Source: Micractinium sp. NFX-FRZ (taxonomy: Eukaryota; Chlorophyta; Trebouxiophyceae; Chlorellales; Chlorellaceae). Taken from it: a stretch of DNA of 64,000 nucleotides. Below the pieces are notes generated by a model. The model was given only the letters and a program-made list of their open reading frames with translations. It was not told where the DNA came from and ran no database searches. Each line of letters begins with the position of its first letter. The first letter of the stretch is position 1. Below, one piece after another: positions 38,590 through 51,244 of the stretch. The stretch lies in assembly GCA_029339195.1 (NCBI GenBank), contig JAPTJF010000119.1:62001-126000 (forward strand), written 5' to 3'. A program made the translations under genes and the position numbers.

Positions 38590-41500
38590 CATCTGTTCTC
38601 TGCCCCGCCTCCCCACATGGCCGCCCGCAGGACTCTCCGTTCGTTCGGTGGGACAAGGTCACCGGGGCCCACATCCAGCCCGCCCTGGAGTACGTAACTG
38701 AATGGTACAACCGGAAGTGGCAAGAGACCCTTTCAAACGTGAGTGTAAGGGGGGCGGCAAGGGAATGGGCGCGCTGCCATTGCACGGTGGGGCCGCCACA
38801 TGAACTGTCAGGCATCCGGGGTCCGCATGCTGTGCACGCTGTGCGACCCAGCGCCGCTTGCGCCGCCCTGACACCAGCCGCCCTTCCATGCCTGTGAGCG
38901 TCATGTACCTGCGGTGCAGTGCAAGCAGAGCGGGGGGGTTGAAAAAGCCCTTGTCGTGCATTGACGTGTGCACCCCTGGTTCCTCCCACCGCTCGCAAGG
39001 GCCTGTGCTCATTCCCTTTGGTGCCTCTCCTGGTGCAGCTGCCTGAGAGCTACACCTGGGCGACAGGCAAGGAGCCCCTGCTCCGTTTCAACGACCGCTT
39101 CATGTGAGTGTGGCAACAGTGGGTGCAGGCCTGGTTTGGTGGAGGATCCACACCCTTCCCAGCCCTCCCCTCTCACAGGCCTGGCAGGCTCCCGGGCCGG
39201 CCCGCCACGTCGCGCCTCGCTGCACCCACGCTCACCCCCGCGGTGGCGCGCCCCCCAACTGCCTTGGGTGCATCCCCTCCTTTTGCTTTCCTTGCTTTGG
39301 CTGTGCCCCGTGTCCCACCCCCCTCATTGCATCCCCTTCATTCCGCCCCCATGCTCCCCCGCTCTCCCTGCACCCCCTGTGCGCTGCAGTCGCATCTACC
39401 GTGCAGTGGGGCACATCCGGTCCGTCATGAACGTACCGGAGCCTCCGGGTGGGATGTGGGAGGCCGAACGCAAGGCTCTGGCGTCCCAGCGGGCGCTGCT
39501 GCTGGTGAGATCCTCCCCTGCTGATGCCGGTGCTCTTGTCAGCTGGCACTCACAAGCCGGCGGGACCAGCTCCAAAATGCCGCCCAGTTGAAACAGCGGG
39601 GCTCAGAGGCTTCGCGGGCACTGCAGTGGGTGTGATTGAGTTGGCTGGTTGCGCAACTGGGGGCTGCAACATTACTCAACAGTGTTGTCAGCGTCGTACT
39701 GGCAGCCGGCGCAGCTCGGGGGGCAGCGCTGCCTTGAGGGCTCTCATCGTATGCGGGGCCCGCCTGCTGGAGAGGCCACACCAATCCACACCCACAAGCA
39801 TAAGCGTTCACTGATGCCCCTGCTGCCCTCCACGTTCGACCCACGCCCGCACCCCTGGAAGCGCATGACCCACCCCACACAGTAGCCTGCTGCTCAGCCC
39901 CCCACCCCCACCCCCACCCCACCCCACACACAACACACAACACACACTGTGTGCAGGACCCACGCTACCAGGCCATGCTGGCAGGCCTTTCTGCACAGCA
40001 TGCCGAAGCTGCTGCTGCTGGTCACGCCGGCGGCGTTGGCGTGGCCGGCCTAAGGGGGCAGCTGACGCCGGCCCAGCGGCGCATATTGGAGCTTGAGCAC
40101 GTCGAGTACTGGGCAAGAGGAGGCACGCTCAAGGCACGTTGGTCAATGCAGCCTGTGGGCGCGGCAGGGCGTTCACATGGCTGGGCGCCAGGGCAGCGCG
40201 TATAGCAGTTGGTGGATGACCAGCGCGGGAGTGCTTGTTTCTGTGGGTTGCAAGCTGGGCAGATTGTGGCCCGGTGGCGTGCTGTCTGGGTGCAGCAGAA
40301 GGAGCTGCAGCAAAAGGACTCTCACACAGTTGAGATGGGTGCCCTCTGCCCAATCGTCCTTCGTCCTTACTATTCCAGGCCGGCTGCTGCCGCTGCAGCG
40401 CTCGAGGTGGCATTGCCTGGCGTGCGCCCCAGATCGCCCGCATGACCGCTCCTCTCCCTCCCGCCACCCCGCTGACCCCCTCCACCCGCCACCCCCCTGC
40501 CCTTCTTGCCCCCTCCTCGCCTCGCCTGCCATGCTTCAGGGCGCCGCGGCAGACAAATTTTATCAGGCTCAGACTTTCATCGATATGTCTCTCAGTTTCT
40601 TCTCATCAAACGTACTGGGAAGCCGGGCTGACTGGACCAAGCTGGTGAGATGGGAACACCTTACGGTAGGGGGATGATCCTTCTTGCAGGCTCTAGCCTG
40701 AAGCGGGTTGCACGCAAGGACGGCGGAGCAAGCCGCCTGCCAGCCTGCCTGGCTGCTGCCTACCTGCTAGCTTGCAGCTCTGGTAGTGCGCAGGGCGGGG
40801 GCGGGGCATGTGAGCAATGCCCAGCAGGCTGCAGCCCCATGCAACACTTGCATTCAGGCGCGGCCCTTGCACACTGCAAGGGGGATTGCCCCACCCCACC
40901 CTCTGCCTCCTCGCTCCCTTTTGACATGATGATGCGAGGCTGGCCCCGCTCTGCCCGCTCCCCCCAGGTCATCAAGAAGGCCGAGGTGGCGGGCCTGCCC
41001 CTGTCAGCGCTGGAGCTGGCGGCGCAGCAGGTAGGGCTGCCCAGGGGGTGTTGTTGGAGAGAGGAACGGGGAGGCACGCAGCAGAGTAGGACACCCCCCG
41101 TTTCCTCCCTCTGTGAAGGGGTGCAGGAGGTCACCCCACTTGTCCCCTCCGCCCCTGTCCCCTCACATGAATTCTCTTCAAACCCACATTCCGCTGCCCT
41201 CGCATTCTTGCTGCTTCCAAATCTTCTGATGCCCCTCTGGCTGCACCGACTTGCTTGCACGTGCTGGCCCGTCCCTGCAGGCTAGAGAGCGCGCCAACAA
41301 GACGGCGGCGACAGCCGCCAACGGGCCCTGGCTGTTTTCTCTGGATGACGCATCCTACCTGCCTGCCCTGGCAAACGCCGACAACAGGTGTGCCTTCGCC
41401 TCATGTGTTGCAGCGGCACATGCACGGGCCAAGGGCAGTTGCAGGCAGGGCGCGGCGTGATGCCTGGCTGGCGGCACTGAGCTGGGCGTGCAGGCCTGCC

Positions 41501-44500
41501 TGCCTGCCGTGTGTCCGTGCACTTTGCAGTGCGGTGTGCGGACCTGCACTTGTAACACATGGCCTGAACTTGCCTTCAGCTTCCTCTCTGCTGCTCCGCC
41601 CCGCCTCCCTGCGCAGGAAGCTGCGCGAGCTGCTGCTCCGAGCCCGCCTCTCCATTGCCTCGGAGTTCCTTCAGGAGGGGGAATACGACAATGCCTATGA
41701 CCTCTTGACCCTCCTGGATGGACGGGCAAGCCAGGCCAGGCTGCTTGGGCTGCCCACCTACGCACACGTGTCGATGAAGCAAAAGGCGAGTGTTGCACCA
41801 TGCTCGGCTGCGGCTGCCGGGGGCTGCATGCATGTGCGATCGCATCCATGCATGCTGGATGCATTCAGCATCCCACCGAACGCGCCGCTGCACAGCATGT
41901 GCATGGCCCATCTCCCACTGCGCCCGGGGCCCACGAACCTCCATCTGCATCCTGTTCCAGTGCCGCACAACCCGGTGGGACTCACTTGCCGGCCTAATCG
42001 CTGCTGAAACGCTGGAAGGGTCTCATGCCGTGAAAGTCCCGCCCTTGCATACGCCTTTCTGTCCACCGCCCAGCAAAGTGCCCACCCACCTCCCTGCCCG
42101 TCAATCATAACCTGCAGATGGCCACCCTGAGCAAGGCGACTGCGCTGTTGGACCAACTGACAAAGTGAGCATCCAACGGCCTGCACGCCCTTCTATCTGG
42201 AATCTGCCCTCACAGCGTAGCTGCGTGGGTTGCTGTGGCGTGTTGCAGCCTGCGTGCCCACCTTCCCGCCCGCTTATGGACCCTCCCCCTGCTCCCAACA
42301 ACACCTTGTGGCGTGCAGGTACAGCAAGCCTGCCTCCAGGCTGGAGCTGGCTGAGCTCACCGCTTTCGCGAGGTCCAGGGGCTTCAACCAGACCCTGCAA
42401 CTGTGGGATGTGGTGCGTGCCTCCACAGCTTTTGTTGGTGTGCTCATGCTCTGTTTTGTGCGAGTTACGTGCCTGGTGGGGCATGCACATGTGAGCGGTC
42501 AGGCTGCATTTTGTGAGACGTGGTGCGTGCCTTTACAGCGTTGTAGCGCGGCTGTGTGCTGTCCAGCTGCCTGTGCTGCACCCTTAGGCTAGCACAGCCC
42601 GTGTACATCTCTGATTCTACTCATCATGCTGTCGACATCGGCAGATGGGGTTGCTGTGTTTGCCAAGCCCAGGTTGCGCGAGTGGGTCCACTCAAACCCT
42701 GGCCTCTGGATGGCGACCTGTGCATCTCCAGCCTGAGTGCCTCCTCGTCTCCCCCCTCCCGCACATGTGCAGTCCTACTGGAAGAGGGAGTTGAAGGCCG
42801 CCAAGTTCAAGCTGAACGGTGGGCCCACTCCTCATTGCTTGCCCACTTTGTTTGCTGCATTGCTGGCCAAAGGGGGTGGCAAGCGTGGTTGGGTGGGCTC
42901 AACACAGTGAAGCTTGATGCGGTGCGGGCGTCGCAGCATGCATTGAAAAGAAAGAAAAGAAAAGAAGAGTACGCCCTTGGGCGTGGGTTGAGGAAACCAG
43001 CGGAGGTTTGGATCCCTGTCGGGGGCCACCTCCGCTGGTTACCGCAGCATGCACTGTGTCCATGTGAGTTGCCTGCCCCCGCCAGCTGCCGCCTCAAGTT
43101 CTGGCCCCAGCAACCTCTGCTCTGCCGCTTGGTTCCGCCACCGGTGGCTGCCTGCCAGGCAGCTGCTGCTTGCCATCGCCCACCCCTTCCACTCCTCATT
43201 TGTGTGACTGCCACGGCGCACTCAAAGACGCCCCACTTGCCCAACACCCCTGGCCTCTATGCCATGCTCCTCCGTCCCCTCCTCCCCTTCCCGCGCTGCT
43301 TCAGAGGACCAGCTTGCCCCCTACCTCTCGCTGCCCGCCGTCCTCGAGGCCGTCTTTGCCACTACTGAGCGCCTGTTTGGAGCCAAGTTTGTGGCCGCTG
43401 ACGGACAGCAGCCGGTGAGAAGTGCCGCCGTCCCATGTGCACCCCGCGCCCCGGCGGCGTCTCCCATGCCAAGTGCCTCCTCCTGGCTACCTTTCCGTCA
43501 TGAGTTTCCCGCTCATTGCCTTCCATCTGTAGGTGTGGAACCCCGACGTGCGCTTCTTCAAAGTACTGCTGCGTGGGAAGCTGAAGGGGCACCTGTACCT
43601 CGACCCCTACTTCCGCCCCGGCATGAAGCAAGCCGGCCTCTGGCATGCGCCGCTGGTGCGCCAGAGCCGGCTGTTTGCGCCACCTGGCGCCCCTGTGCGC
43701 CTGCCAGTATCAGTTGTGGTGGGCAACCTCCCTCCGCCGGCGGGCGGCAAGCCCTCCCTGCTCTCCTGGCGGTGAGTGCCCGACAGTTCACTGAAGTGGC
43801 CTCCTTGCAATCGTGTGAGCTGGCTTGCCTTCTATATAACAGTGTCTCCGGATGGACCTCCCCCTCCCCATTACCGCCTGCCACCCCGTTGTGTGTGCTG
43901 ACTGTGAAGCGGAACCGCCCTTGCCTTGCAGGCCTGCCTGCCTGCCTGCCTGCCTGGCTGATCTGCTTGCCTCCAATTGACGAAGCCAAAGGACTGTGCA
44001 TTGCACTCACCTGTCTGCACTTCTGTGCTGCCCCTCTGTGTGCCTGCAGTGACGTGACCAGCCTGTTCCACGAAATGGGTGAGACTGTTTGCTGCGGTCT
44101 GGTCATCGGGCTCATGCTGGCGCATGCAAGCAGCAGGGGGGCGGCCTGACGTGTTTTCCTGCGCCTGATAACATCCCCACCACACTGCGGGCTCCCAGCC
44201 AGCGCCGGCCTGCACAGAGGGCCGCGTGCCTTGCAAAATGGCAAGCTGCACAGCAGGCGGCATTCTGCACTGCCCGTGCACGAGGGCAAGCTGCACAGAA
44301 GGCGGCAAGTTGCGTGCACAAGGTTGTGCAGAGCAATGTGCGGGCCTGCTGTTGAGATTGGGCGTGTGTCTCAGCTGCTCCAAGCTGCAGCGTGGCGTGG
44401 ATTAAGGGGCACAACCCCTGCTTCCTCTTGCTGCTGGGGATTTGGCGCCCAGCTGTGTGCTTTGCCCGCCCCCCAACCCCCGCAGGCCACGCGATGCATC

Positions 44501-46791
44501 ACTTGCTGACCCAGCAGGTGGAGGGAGAGGTGTCCGGCACGGAGGGCGTGGAGTGGGACGCCGTCGAATTCCCATCCCAGGTGGGTGCTGGTGCTCCCTC
44601 TGAAAGCAAACAGCCTAGAACAGGAATAGTACAATATTGGTGGGCATGTGCCGCCGGGTGCCCAAAGCACCCCACCTCCCTGGCCGCTGCCGTCTCAGCT
44701 GAACTGCCAACTCTACTCGGAGAGGGGCAGTTATTGCCCTGCCTGCCATTTCTGCTCAATGAGCCTGCCTGCCTGCCTCTCTCTCTCTACTCTCTTTTAG
44801 CTCTGCCTCTGCCATGGAGCGGTGGGCTTCCAACCGACTGCAGTCCCCTCCTCGTGTGCTCACCCCATCAAGCGCAGTTCATGGAGTACTGGCTCAAGTA
44901 CGACAGCAAAACACTCGACCTGCTGAGGCACTACCAGACCCGCAAGCCCATCCCGGCCAACCTGCGCAACGCCATCACCGCCTCCCGCACCTTCATGTGA
45001 GCGGGGTATGAGCGGGCAGCACCCTGTTGTTTGTATGCCTGCGCGTGCGACGCCTGCAGCTTATGCACTGTGTTGTTGAGTGCTCTGTCGCTTTTGCTGG
45101 CATAACCGGGTCGGTTCGGCACACGGCAGCTGCCTGCCTGGGAGACACATTACTCCCAGTGCCGGCTACCGCTGCTTGCATCTGTATTGGCAGGCATGGT
45201 GGGGGGTCTGCCTGTGCTGCCCGGACATCTTTGCATTGCACAGGTGCACACCACACCACACCACTCCGCATCTGTGCTCACACCCGCAGCCTCACTCCCC
45301 CCGAGTGCATGCCCACCCCGCCTTGCCCTGCGCATGCAGGGCTGCCACCGACGGCTTGCAGCAGCTGTATTTCGGGGCAGTGGACCTGGCACTGCACCAG
45401 GCCAAGCCTCCCCCCAATGAGGTGAGTGCTGCTCTCTGCACGGGCTGCTTTCCACATTAGCTCTGCACACCCTTGGTCGGCGGGAGGTGGTGGGTGCCAG
45501 GCTCCCTGCTTGACCAAATGCTCAGTGGGCATGCACTGGCACGCCACAGGCAGCTGGCGGCTGCAGTGGGCAACGCCGGAGCAGCTAATGAGGCAGGCCT
45601 GGATACCACCCCTGTGCAGATCGCTGCGCTGTGGTCTCTGGACCGCGGCATCAGTGCCAAGACTTTCGTGTTGCAGCCCCCCGCCAACTCTCGCGCCCTC
45701 TGCTCTTTCACCCACGCTTTCGGCCAAGGCGGCAGCTATGCAGCCGGGTACTACAGGTGTGAGACGTGTGCACTGTGCTGCGCTGCACTGTGCTTTGCTG
45801 GCATGTGCTGTGCTGTGCTCCGCCTGTGCTCCGCCTGTGCTATGCTATGTGCTGTGCTCTGCTTGCTGCGCTGTGCTTATGTTCTGATTCACTGCAGTAC
45901 CACGTGCTCTGCTGCGCTTTGCTGTATATTGCGGTAAGTTGCGGTGCTCTGATGCGCGTGCTGCGCGCTAACACCCAGCGCTGTGCTTGGGCTAGCTTGC
46001 CGCTGCTGCCGCTGTGCCGCAGCCACGGCCGCCACTGCCGCTGTCACCGCCGCTGCCGCTGTGCTGCTGCCACGGCCGCCTGCTTTTGTCGCTGCTGCCG
46101 CCTGCTGCCGCTGCCGCTGCTGCCTCTGCATCCTTGATGCCCCCTGCCCTGCTTCCTTGGGTGTTCGATCCAGCCTGCCCTGCCTTGCTCCCCCATAAAC
46201 CTGCCCCAGGCTTACGTGCTGATTGAAGATCCGCGGGCATTTCACCCGTGCATTTCACCCGTGCATGCCTACGCAACCACCGGTGGTCGAAAGTCTTACC
46301 CCTGCCATGCTGCGCTGTCCATGCTGTGCGTGCTGTGCAGCTACTATTGGTCGGAGCTGATGGCTGCTGACGCGTTTGCCGCCTTCCAGGAGGCCGGCCT
46401 GGTGAGGCACTGCGGCTGCCGCTGCCGATGCCGCTGCCGCTGCCGCTGCCGATGCTGCTGTTGATGCTATGCATGACTCAGGACGTGTTTCACGGCTCTG
46501 CCTTTCCCGCGGGGGGCCGAGGCACCCTGCACGTGCCTGTGCTGCTTCCACGCCTGCCGCCTACCGCTATGCCGAGCGCTCAGCCCGTGTTCAGCTGCCT
46601 CCCCCTACTGCCCGGCTCCCACACTCTTTCTGCAGAAGAACGAGGCGCGGGTGCGTGCGCTGGGGCGCAAGTTCCGGGACACCGTCATCTCCCTGGGAGG
46701 CTCCCTGCCAGCTGGCGAGGTGTACCGCCGGTTCAGGGGGAGGGACGCCACTGTGGATGCCCTGCTGCGCAACTATGGCTTCATGAAGTGA
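37339..46791 (+). CDS. M3-family zinc oligopeptidase with signal peptide and Cys-rich N-terminal segment
   Basis: Cleaves short peptides. Exon 1 (37339-37402) codes a clean signal peptide ([19 protein letters not shown]). Exons 2 and 3 add about 75 residues with ten cysteines ([35 protein letters not shown]). From [20 protein letters not shown] on, the protein follows the thimet oligopeptidase/oligopeptidase A fold: [25 protein letters not shown], then the zinc site [12 protein letters not shown] (HEMGH, split by an intron after HEMG) and the third ligand Glu in [27 protein letters not shown] and the last block [19 protein letters not shown]. More than 20 exons over 9.5 kb; two introns have GC donors (40134, 41786). 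M3 peptidases are normally cytosolic, mitochondrial or plastid, so a secretory form is unusual. The exact length was not computed (roughly 800 residues). Confidence 0.87.
38557..38590. repeat. GCA trinucleotide microsatellite in an M3 intron
   Basis: About ten uninterrupted GCA units inside the intron between the Cys-rich exon and the first peptidase exon. Confidence 0.9.
42405..42545. repeat. Donor-side exon echo in the M3 gene
   Basis: The exon end plus donor at 42405-42435 recurs at 42515-42545; TGGTGCGTGCC is identical and ACAGC, TTGT follow in both. Confidence 0.75.
44242..44312. repeat. Tandem repeat in an M3 intron
   Basis: GGCAAGCTGCACAG followed by AGGCGGCA occurs at about 44243 and again at about 44284, about 42 bp apart, between the two exons that hold the halves of HEMGH. 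Confidence 0.75.
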
Positions 46792-47718
46792 TCCCCCTTC
46801 TGTTACATCACAATGCTCCTGAAGCCCTGCCTTGTCCACCCTGCCATCTCTCTATCCTGTCTTCCCATGTTTTCCAGCTGATTGTGTCAGCCACTCCAGC
46901 ACGCCATGCATGCATACGCTCTCCCGAGCGGGACTGTACCGGTTAAAATATCGCACTGTCTTTCCATGCCTCCCATGCCATTTTCTCTCCCCGCCCGCCC
47001 ACGTCCTGTGTTCAAACTGCGCTCTCCCTCCAGTCCAAAGCAAGGTCGCCATGCTCACCCAAGACACTGTTGAGACATCGGGCTTGACAAAACCCTGCCC
47101 TGCCACCTCTCGACTCTGCATTACCGCGGGTGTAAAAGCACACGCACACTGTACTGTACAAGGCCGCCGCCAGCACGCACTCAACTCAAGAAGGTGGGCA
47201 AGGTTGGATGAGACACTGTGGCAAGTAGTGGATGGGGGGGAAAAGGCAACCAGAGATCGGCAGCATGGTTGGTTGATCGACTGAGGCCCTGAAAGAGGGG
47301 GGCATGTTATGGGCGGCTTGAGCATGTTGAACACAAGTGACGCGCGGATGCGTTTTGGAGGGGCGTGTTCAAGGCACCACAAAGTAGCGAGTAGCGCCAA
47401 ACTTTGGGGCAGTTGGAAGGCTGGGACGGTGTGTGCGAAGCTACTTGGGGCCCACGCAGAGGGCTGGCAGCACACAAATGAAGTGCGGAGATGAGGAGGA
47501 GATGGGGAGACGGCAGCGCTGAGAGCTGCGTGGCCGCGCAGGACGTCGGCAGCAAGTGCCCTACAGCCGGACTGATCGCCTCTCTCCCACCTGGGGGGCG
47601 CGTGGCTCACAGCCTGCCTGCCTGCCCGCCTGGCTTGCGCACGCCACGACGCTGCCTGGTGGCTGAAACCTCAGCGCCGCCAGCTCAGCACCGCAGCTCT
47701 CAGCACCGCCAGGCCAGC
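46792..47718. other. Tail-to-tail intergenic region, M3 peptidase and ferritin
   Basis: About 930 bp without a gene. TGTAA at 47131-47135 may end the M3 transcript. No clear minus-strand signal close to the ferritin stop. Confidence 0.45.
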
Positions 47719-50700
47719 TCATGCTGAGGTGGCGCGCGCGCGAATCTCCTCCTCATACAGCTCGTGGTCAAAGGCCCACACGCCTGCGAATTGACAGGTC
47801 AACAAGCCGGGGGTTGTGTGCTTGCATAAGAGCTCATGAGCAGATGCAGGGGGCAGACACTGAGCTGGGGTGGACCCACCCAGCGCTGCCACACCTGCCG
47901 CACGCCACAACCTGCCGAGCACGCCGCCACATTCACATGCTGTGGCGTGCTCTGCTGGGCTGCCTCCCCTCAGCTGAGCCTCCCCTCCCCACACAAAGGT
48001 GCCTCCCTGCTGATGCACATGCCTCCCACGACACGCTGGCTGGCCACAGGCAGCTGGCTCCCCTCCCTCACCGTGGCCCTTGCCCACGCGCCGCAGCTGG
48101 CTCACATAGTCTGCCGCCTTCTTGATGTCCTCGGCCTGCAGGGAGGGGTTTGGCCAAATTGGTCAGCTGCTGTGTCAAGTAACCAACCACAACAGAGGGA
48201 GGAGCAAACAAGTCAGTGCAGGCAATGGTCAACCTGTTATGACCCGACCTGATCCACCCCAAGCCTGAGGCTGGAGCAGCGGGAAGGCCCAGCTGCTGCA
48301 GCAATCAGCAGAGCAAATTTTTAAGGGTTGCCGTTTCCCGCCCTTCTTAGTGCTGTCAATCAGCTGATGGTTCGCGTGCCGCCCTGCCCCACCTGGTCCT
48401 GCAGCATATCCTCCACATACTGGGTCAGCTGCGGGTCGCCGTGCTTGTCAACCACCTGCGAGGAGGGAGGGAGGCGACGCACGGGGGGGAGCCGTCCTGC
48501 ATCAGCTTGTATGGGTGCCAGGATGCTGCGCCTGCCGGGGAACGTCCGCCCTGCACATCCGCGTTTGGGCCGCCTGGTTAAGGGGCATCCTCCCAAGCGC
48601 AGGCCCACTCCCCAACGCACCGGGGGGCTACCATTCTGTCTGAACTAGGTGCAGTGTCTGATCTGCCCAGCCCTCAGCAGTGCCCCGTCACCTCCCACAA
48701 GTGCTGCATACGCCCAGCACCCAGCAGCAGTGCCCGCTCACCTCCCACAGGTTCATCAGTTTGTCGAAATTCAGCTTCTCCAGGCTGAGGCCCAGCTCCA
48801 TTGCGTACAGCGCATCGCCTGCGGTACAGGCAGGGGTGCGCAGGGTGCGAGGAGAGGCGGTACATGGCGGCAGGTGAGGCCGTACGGCCATAGCCACCGC
48901 AAACACCCGCTCGACGTCCTTCCTCACCCCCACTGCCGCCCGTCTGGGTAACACAGCAAACAACTACAAAGAAAAACAAACACACTCACCCTTCTCCGGG
49001 TGCTCGTACTCGGTCTCCGGCATGAGGATGGTGCCCAGCTTCACCCGCCCGCCGCGCGTGTTCTGCAGGTCGATCAGCTTCTGCAGCGGCGGGAAGGGGG
49101 AGCAGGAAGTTCAAGGGTGGAGGGTGCGGGAGGGAAGGCTTGAAGAGTGGGAGGCAGAGGGGCAGGTGGGCGGGTTGCTCATCTTTCTGCGAGGTCCAAT
49201 GGGAAGCAAGCCCCCGCCTGCGCTCGGCCCTGTGCGACACCTCACCCTCCTTCTTTCCTGCTCATCCCCCGCCTATCCTCCAGGGAGGTGTGACTGACGC
49301 ACCGCATGCATGACCAGGCCTACACACACGTGTCTTGTTTTGCCCGCCAATGGCGCACACGTCAGCTAGGAATGTTGCGAGACCGCCTTGCCTGCGCGTG
49401 CTCCGGCTCTTCCAGCAAGTTGTAATTGTGACGTACCGCCTCTGCCACCTCAGCCTGCCAACAACAGCCCCCCCACACAATGCGTTCAGGAGAAAACTGC
49501 TTGCCTGCGCGTGCCCCCGCTCCTCCAGGGAGTTGCGGCGAAAGTACTCGGCGAAGCCGGGCAGGCTGACGGTGTCGCGGTCAAAGTAGCTGCGGGGTTG
49601 GGCGCGGGGGAGGGCAACAGATGGAGGGTTGAGGTGCCTTGCGGATGACCGGGCAGGCTGAGGGCGCCGCGATGGGAGAGGCTGAGCTGGAAGGGGCAGG
49701 CAAGGCGGGCCATGGCAGTGCTGCCGGTGTTGCAGGCAAAGAAGCAGCAGGCGTGGGCGCAACGATGGTGTGGGGATTACGGGCAAGGAAGGCTGCAATT
49801 TAGAAGTGAGCACAGCCAGCCAGGCTGATGGGTGCTTCGCGGTTCATGGCAATGCTACACACCGCACCATGCTACAGAGGCAGCACAGAGGCGGCACAGG
49901 GTTGCCCCCCCATGCGGGCGCTCTCTAGCAGTGACTCACCAGGCCATCGAGTGGTAGACATAGGAAATGTTGTCTGCAGGGGAAGGTGATTGGAGAGAAG
50001 GTGGGGAAAAGGCGGGAGGGGCGGTGATGGGGGCAGGCAGCAGGGCGGGTTGGTAAAGCCAGGGCTAGCTGCAGGGAGCCGGAGCAGGCATGTGTGCTCT
50101 GTGCACCCCCTGCCAGTCCCGTTTCAAGCCAGAGGCGTCACCTGCTCTCAGTCTTCTGACCTGCTGACAGGCAGCAGTGTGTGATTTGCTGTGTAAAGCC
50201 ACTGGCCAGTTGACGACGCATCACACGCCTCCCCAGCCGCTACCTCGCACTCAATGTTGGCCTGCTTGTTGATGGCCGCCTCACACTAGAAGGGCCGCTG
50301 ATCCACACCATCCCCCCAAGGCCCTCTTGATAATTCAAACCACACCCCCCACTCACACTCGACGTTGACCTGCTCGTTGATGGCCGCCTCACACGGGACC
50401 TCGAACGTCTTGAGGCGCGCAAAGGAGGCGCGGGGGTCGGCCCCACCAGACCCGGTGCTGGCGGTGCCGGCGGTGCCGGCCAGCACAGGGGCCACCTGCA
50501 GCGAAGGAGGGCGGAAGAGCAGTGGGCTCAGCAGTTCATTAAACAACCACGCTTACGGTGAAGGGCTCGTACGGAATCAAGGGCAAACAAGGGCTTGAGT
50601 TCCGCCCCCATGGACAAAGCGTGCAGTGCGTGGCAAGCACAGGGGCCACCTGCAAGGGAAGGCGCGGGCAGGGGCTGCGCACAAGATGTGCCACGCATAA

Positions 50701-51244
50701 AGAACGGGGGTGGGGCATGCGGGGATGGCTGCGGGATGATTGGCCCATAAAAAGAGATGGTCTTTGCAGGGGGAGGCCCGCATAGGCCGGCAGCAGGTGA
50801 GGGCAGGGTGCGGGTGGTGCGGGCACAGGCGTGGGCGGCAGCATGGAGAGGAGGGTGTGCCAGGGCATCCCCTTGACAGGGATTGGGGCGCAGAGCAAGG
50901 AGACGCACTGGCTGGAGAGGTGGAGCAATGGGGCAGCGGCAGGTCCAGGCTCTCCGGCGGCTGGTGGCGGTGGGCGGAAGCGGCGGTGAGCGGGAGCAGG
51001 TGCGTGGCGGAAGGTGGGCCCACCCACTCTGTTGAACCTCGGACAAGCCGCTGCGGCTGATGCGACATGGTCTCACCTCCTCAAACGGCTTGAAAACCAC
51101 GCCAGTCAGCTCCTGCTTCTCCTTCTCCTTGGCAGCCGCGATCGCCAGGCGCCCTCGCCCCACAGAGCGCCGGAAGCCAAGGCGCTGCGATGGAGGCGAT
51201 GTGAGTGGCTGGGAAGCCACAACGACGCGCGCCGATGCCTGCAT
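47719..51244 (-). CDS. FER: Ferritin, chloroplast type
   Basis: Oxidises Fe2+ and stores iron in a 24-mer shell in the plastid. Start MQASARVVVASQPLTSPPSQ at 51244 with a Ser/Arg-rich transit peptide, then the plant extension segment (KQELTGVVFKPFEEV). The four-helix body has the full ferroxidase set: Glu in INEQVNVEYNISYVYH with Tyr in YVYHSM, FDRDTVSLPGFAEYF, EERGHA with two Glu and His, LIDLQNTRGGRV, Glu in LSLEKLNFDKLMNLWE and Gln in MLQDQAEDIKK. It ends EIRARATSA. A Gly/Ala/Ser insertion (LAGTAGTASTGSGGADP) lies between extension and body. One intron has a GC donor (minus strand, 49499-49504). At least four introns carry exon echoes. No iron-response element could be identified by eye. 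Confidence 0.96.
49387..49536. repeat. Ferritin echo that copies a GC donor
   Basis: The exon end with its GC donor (49501-49536) is repeated at about 49388-49422; TTGCCTGCGCGTGC is identical and the copy keeps CAG followed by gcaag on the minus strand. Confidence 0.8.
49557..49690. repeat. Acceptor-side echo in the ferritin gene
   Basis: Exon start at 49557-49594 (codes YFDRDTVSLPG) has a weaker copy at 49649-49690; CCGGGCAGGCTGA is shared. Confidence 0.65.
50243..50394. repeat. Donor-side echo in the ferritin gene
   Basis: The exon end at 50356-50394 (codes AAINEQVNVE) is repeated at about 50248-50286 with 35 of 39 positions identical. Confidence 0.9.
50480..50667. repeat. Acceptor-side echo in the ferritin gene
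   Basis: Exon start and acceptor at 50480-50512 recur at 50633-50667; AGCACAGGGGCCACCTGCA is identical, including the cag acceptor. Confidence 0.9.

Noticed and set aside
38557..38590. Coding poly-Gln or poly-Ala tract
   Set aside because: The GCA run lies in an intron between a gtgagc donor and a cgcag acceptor, and both flanking exons keep frame without it.
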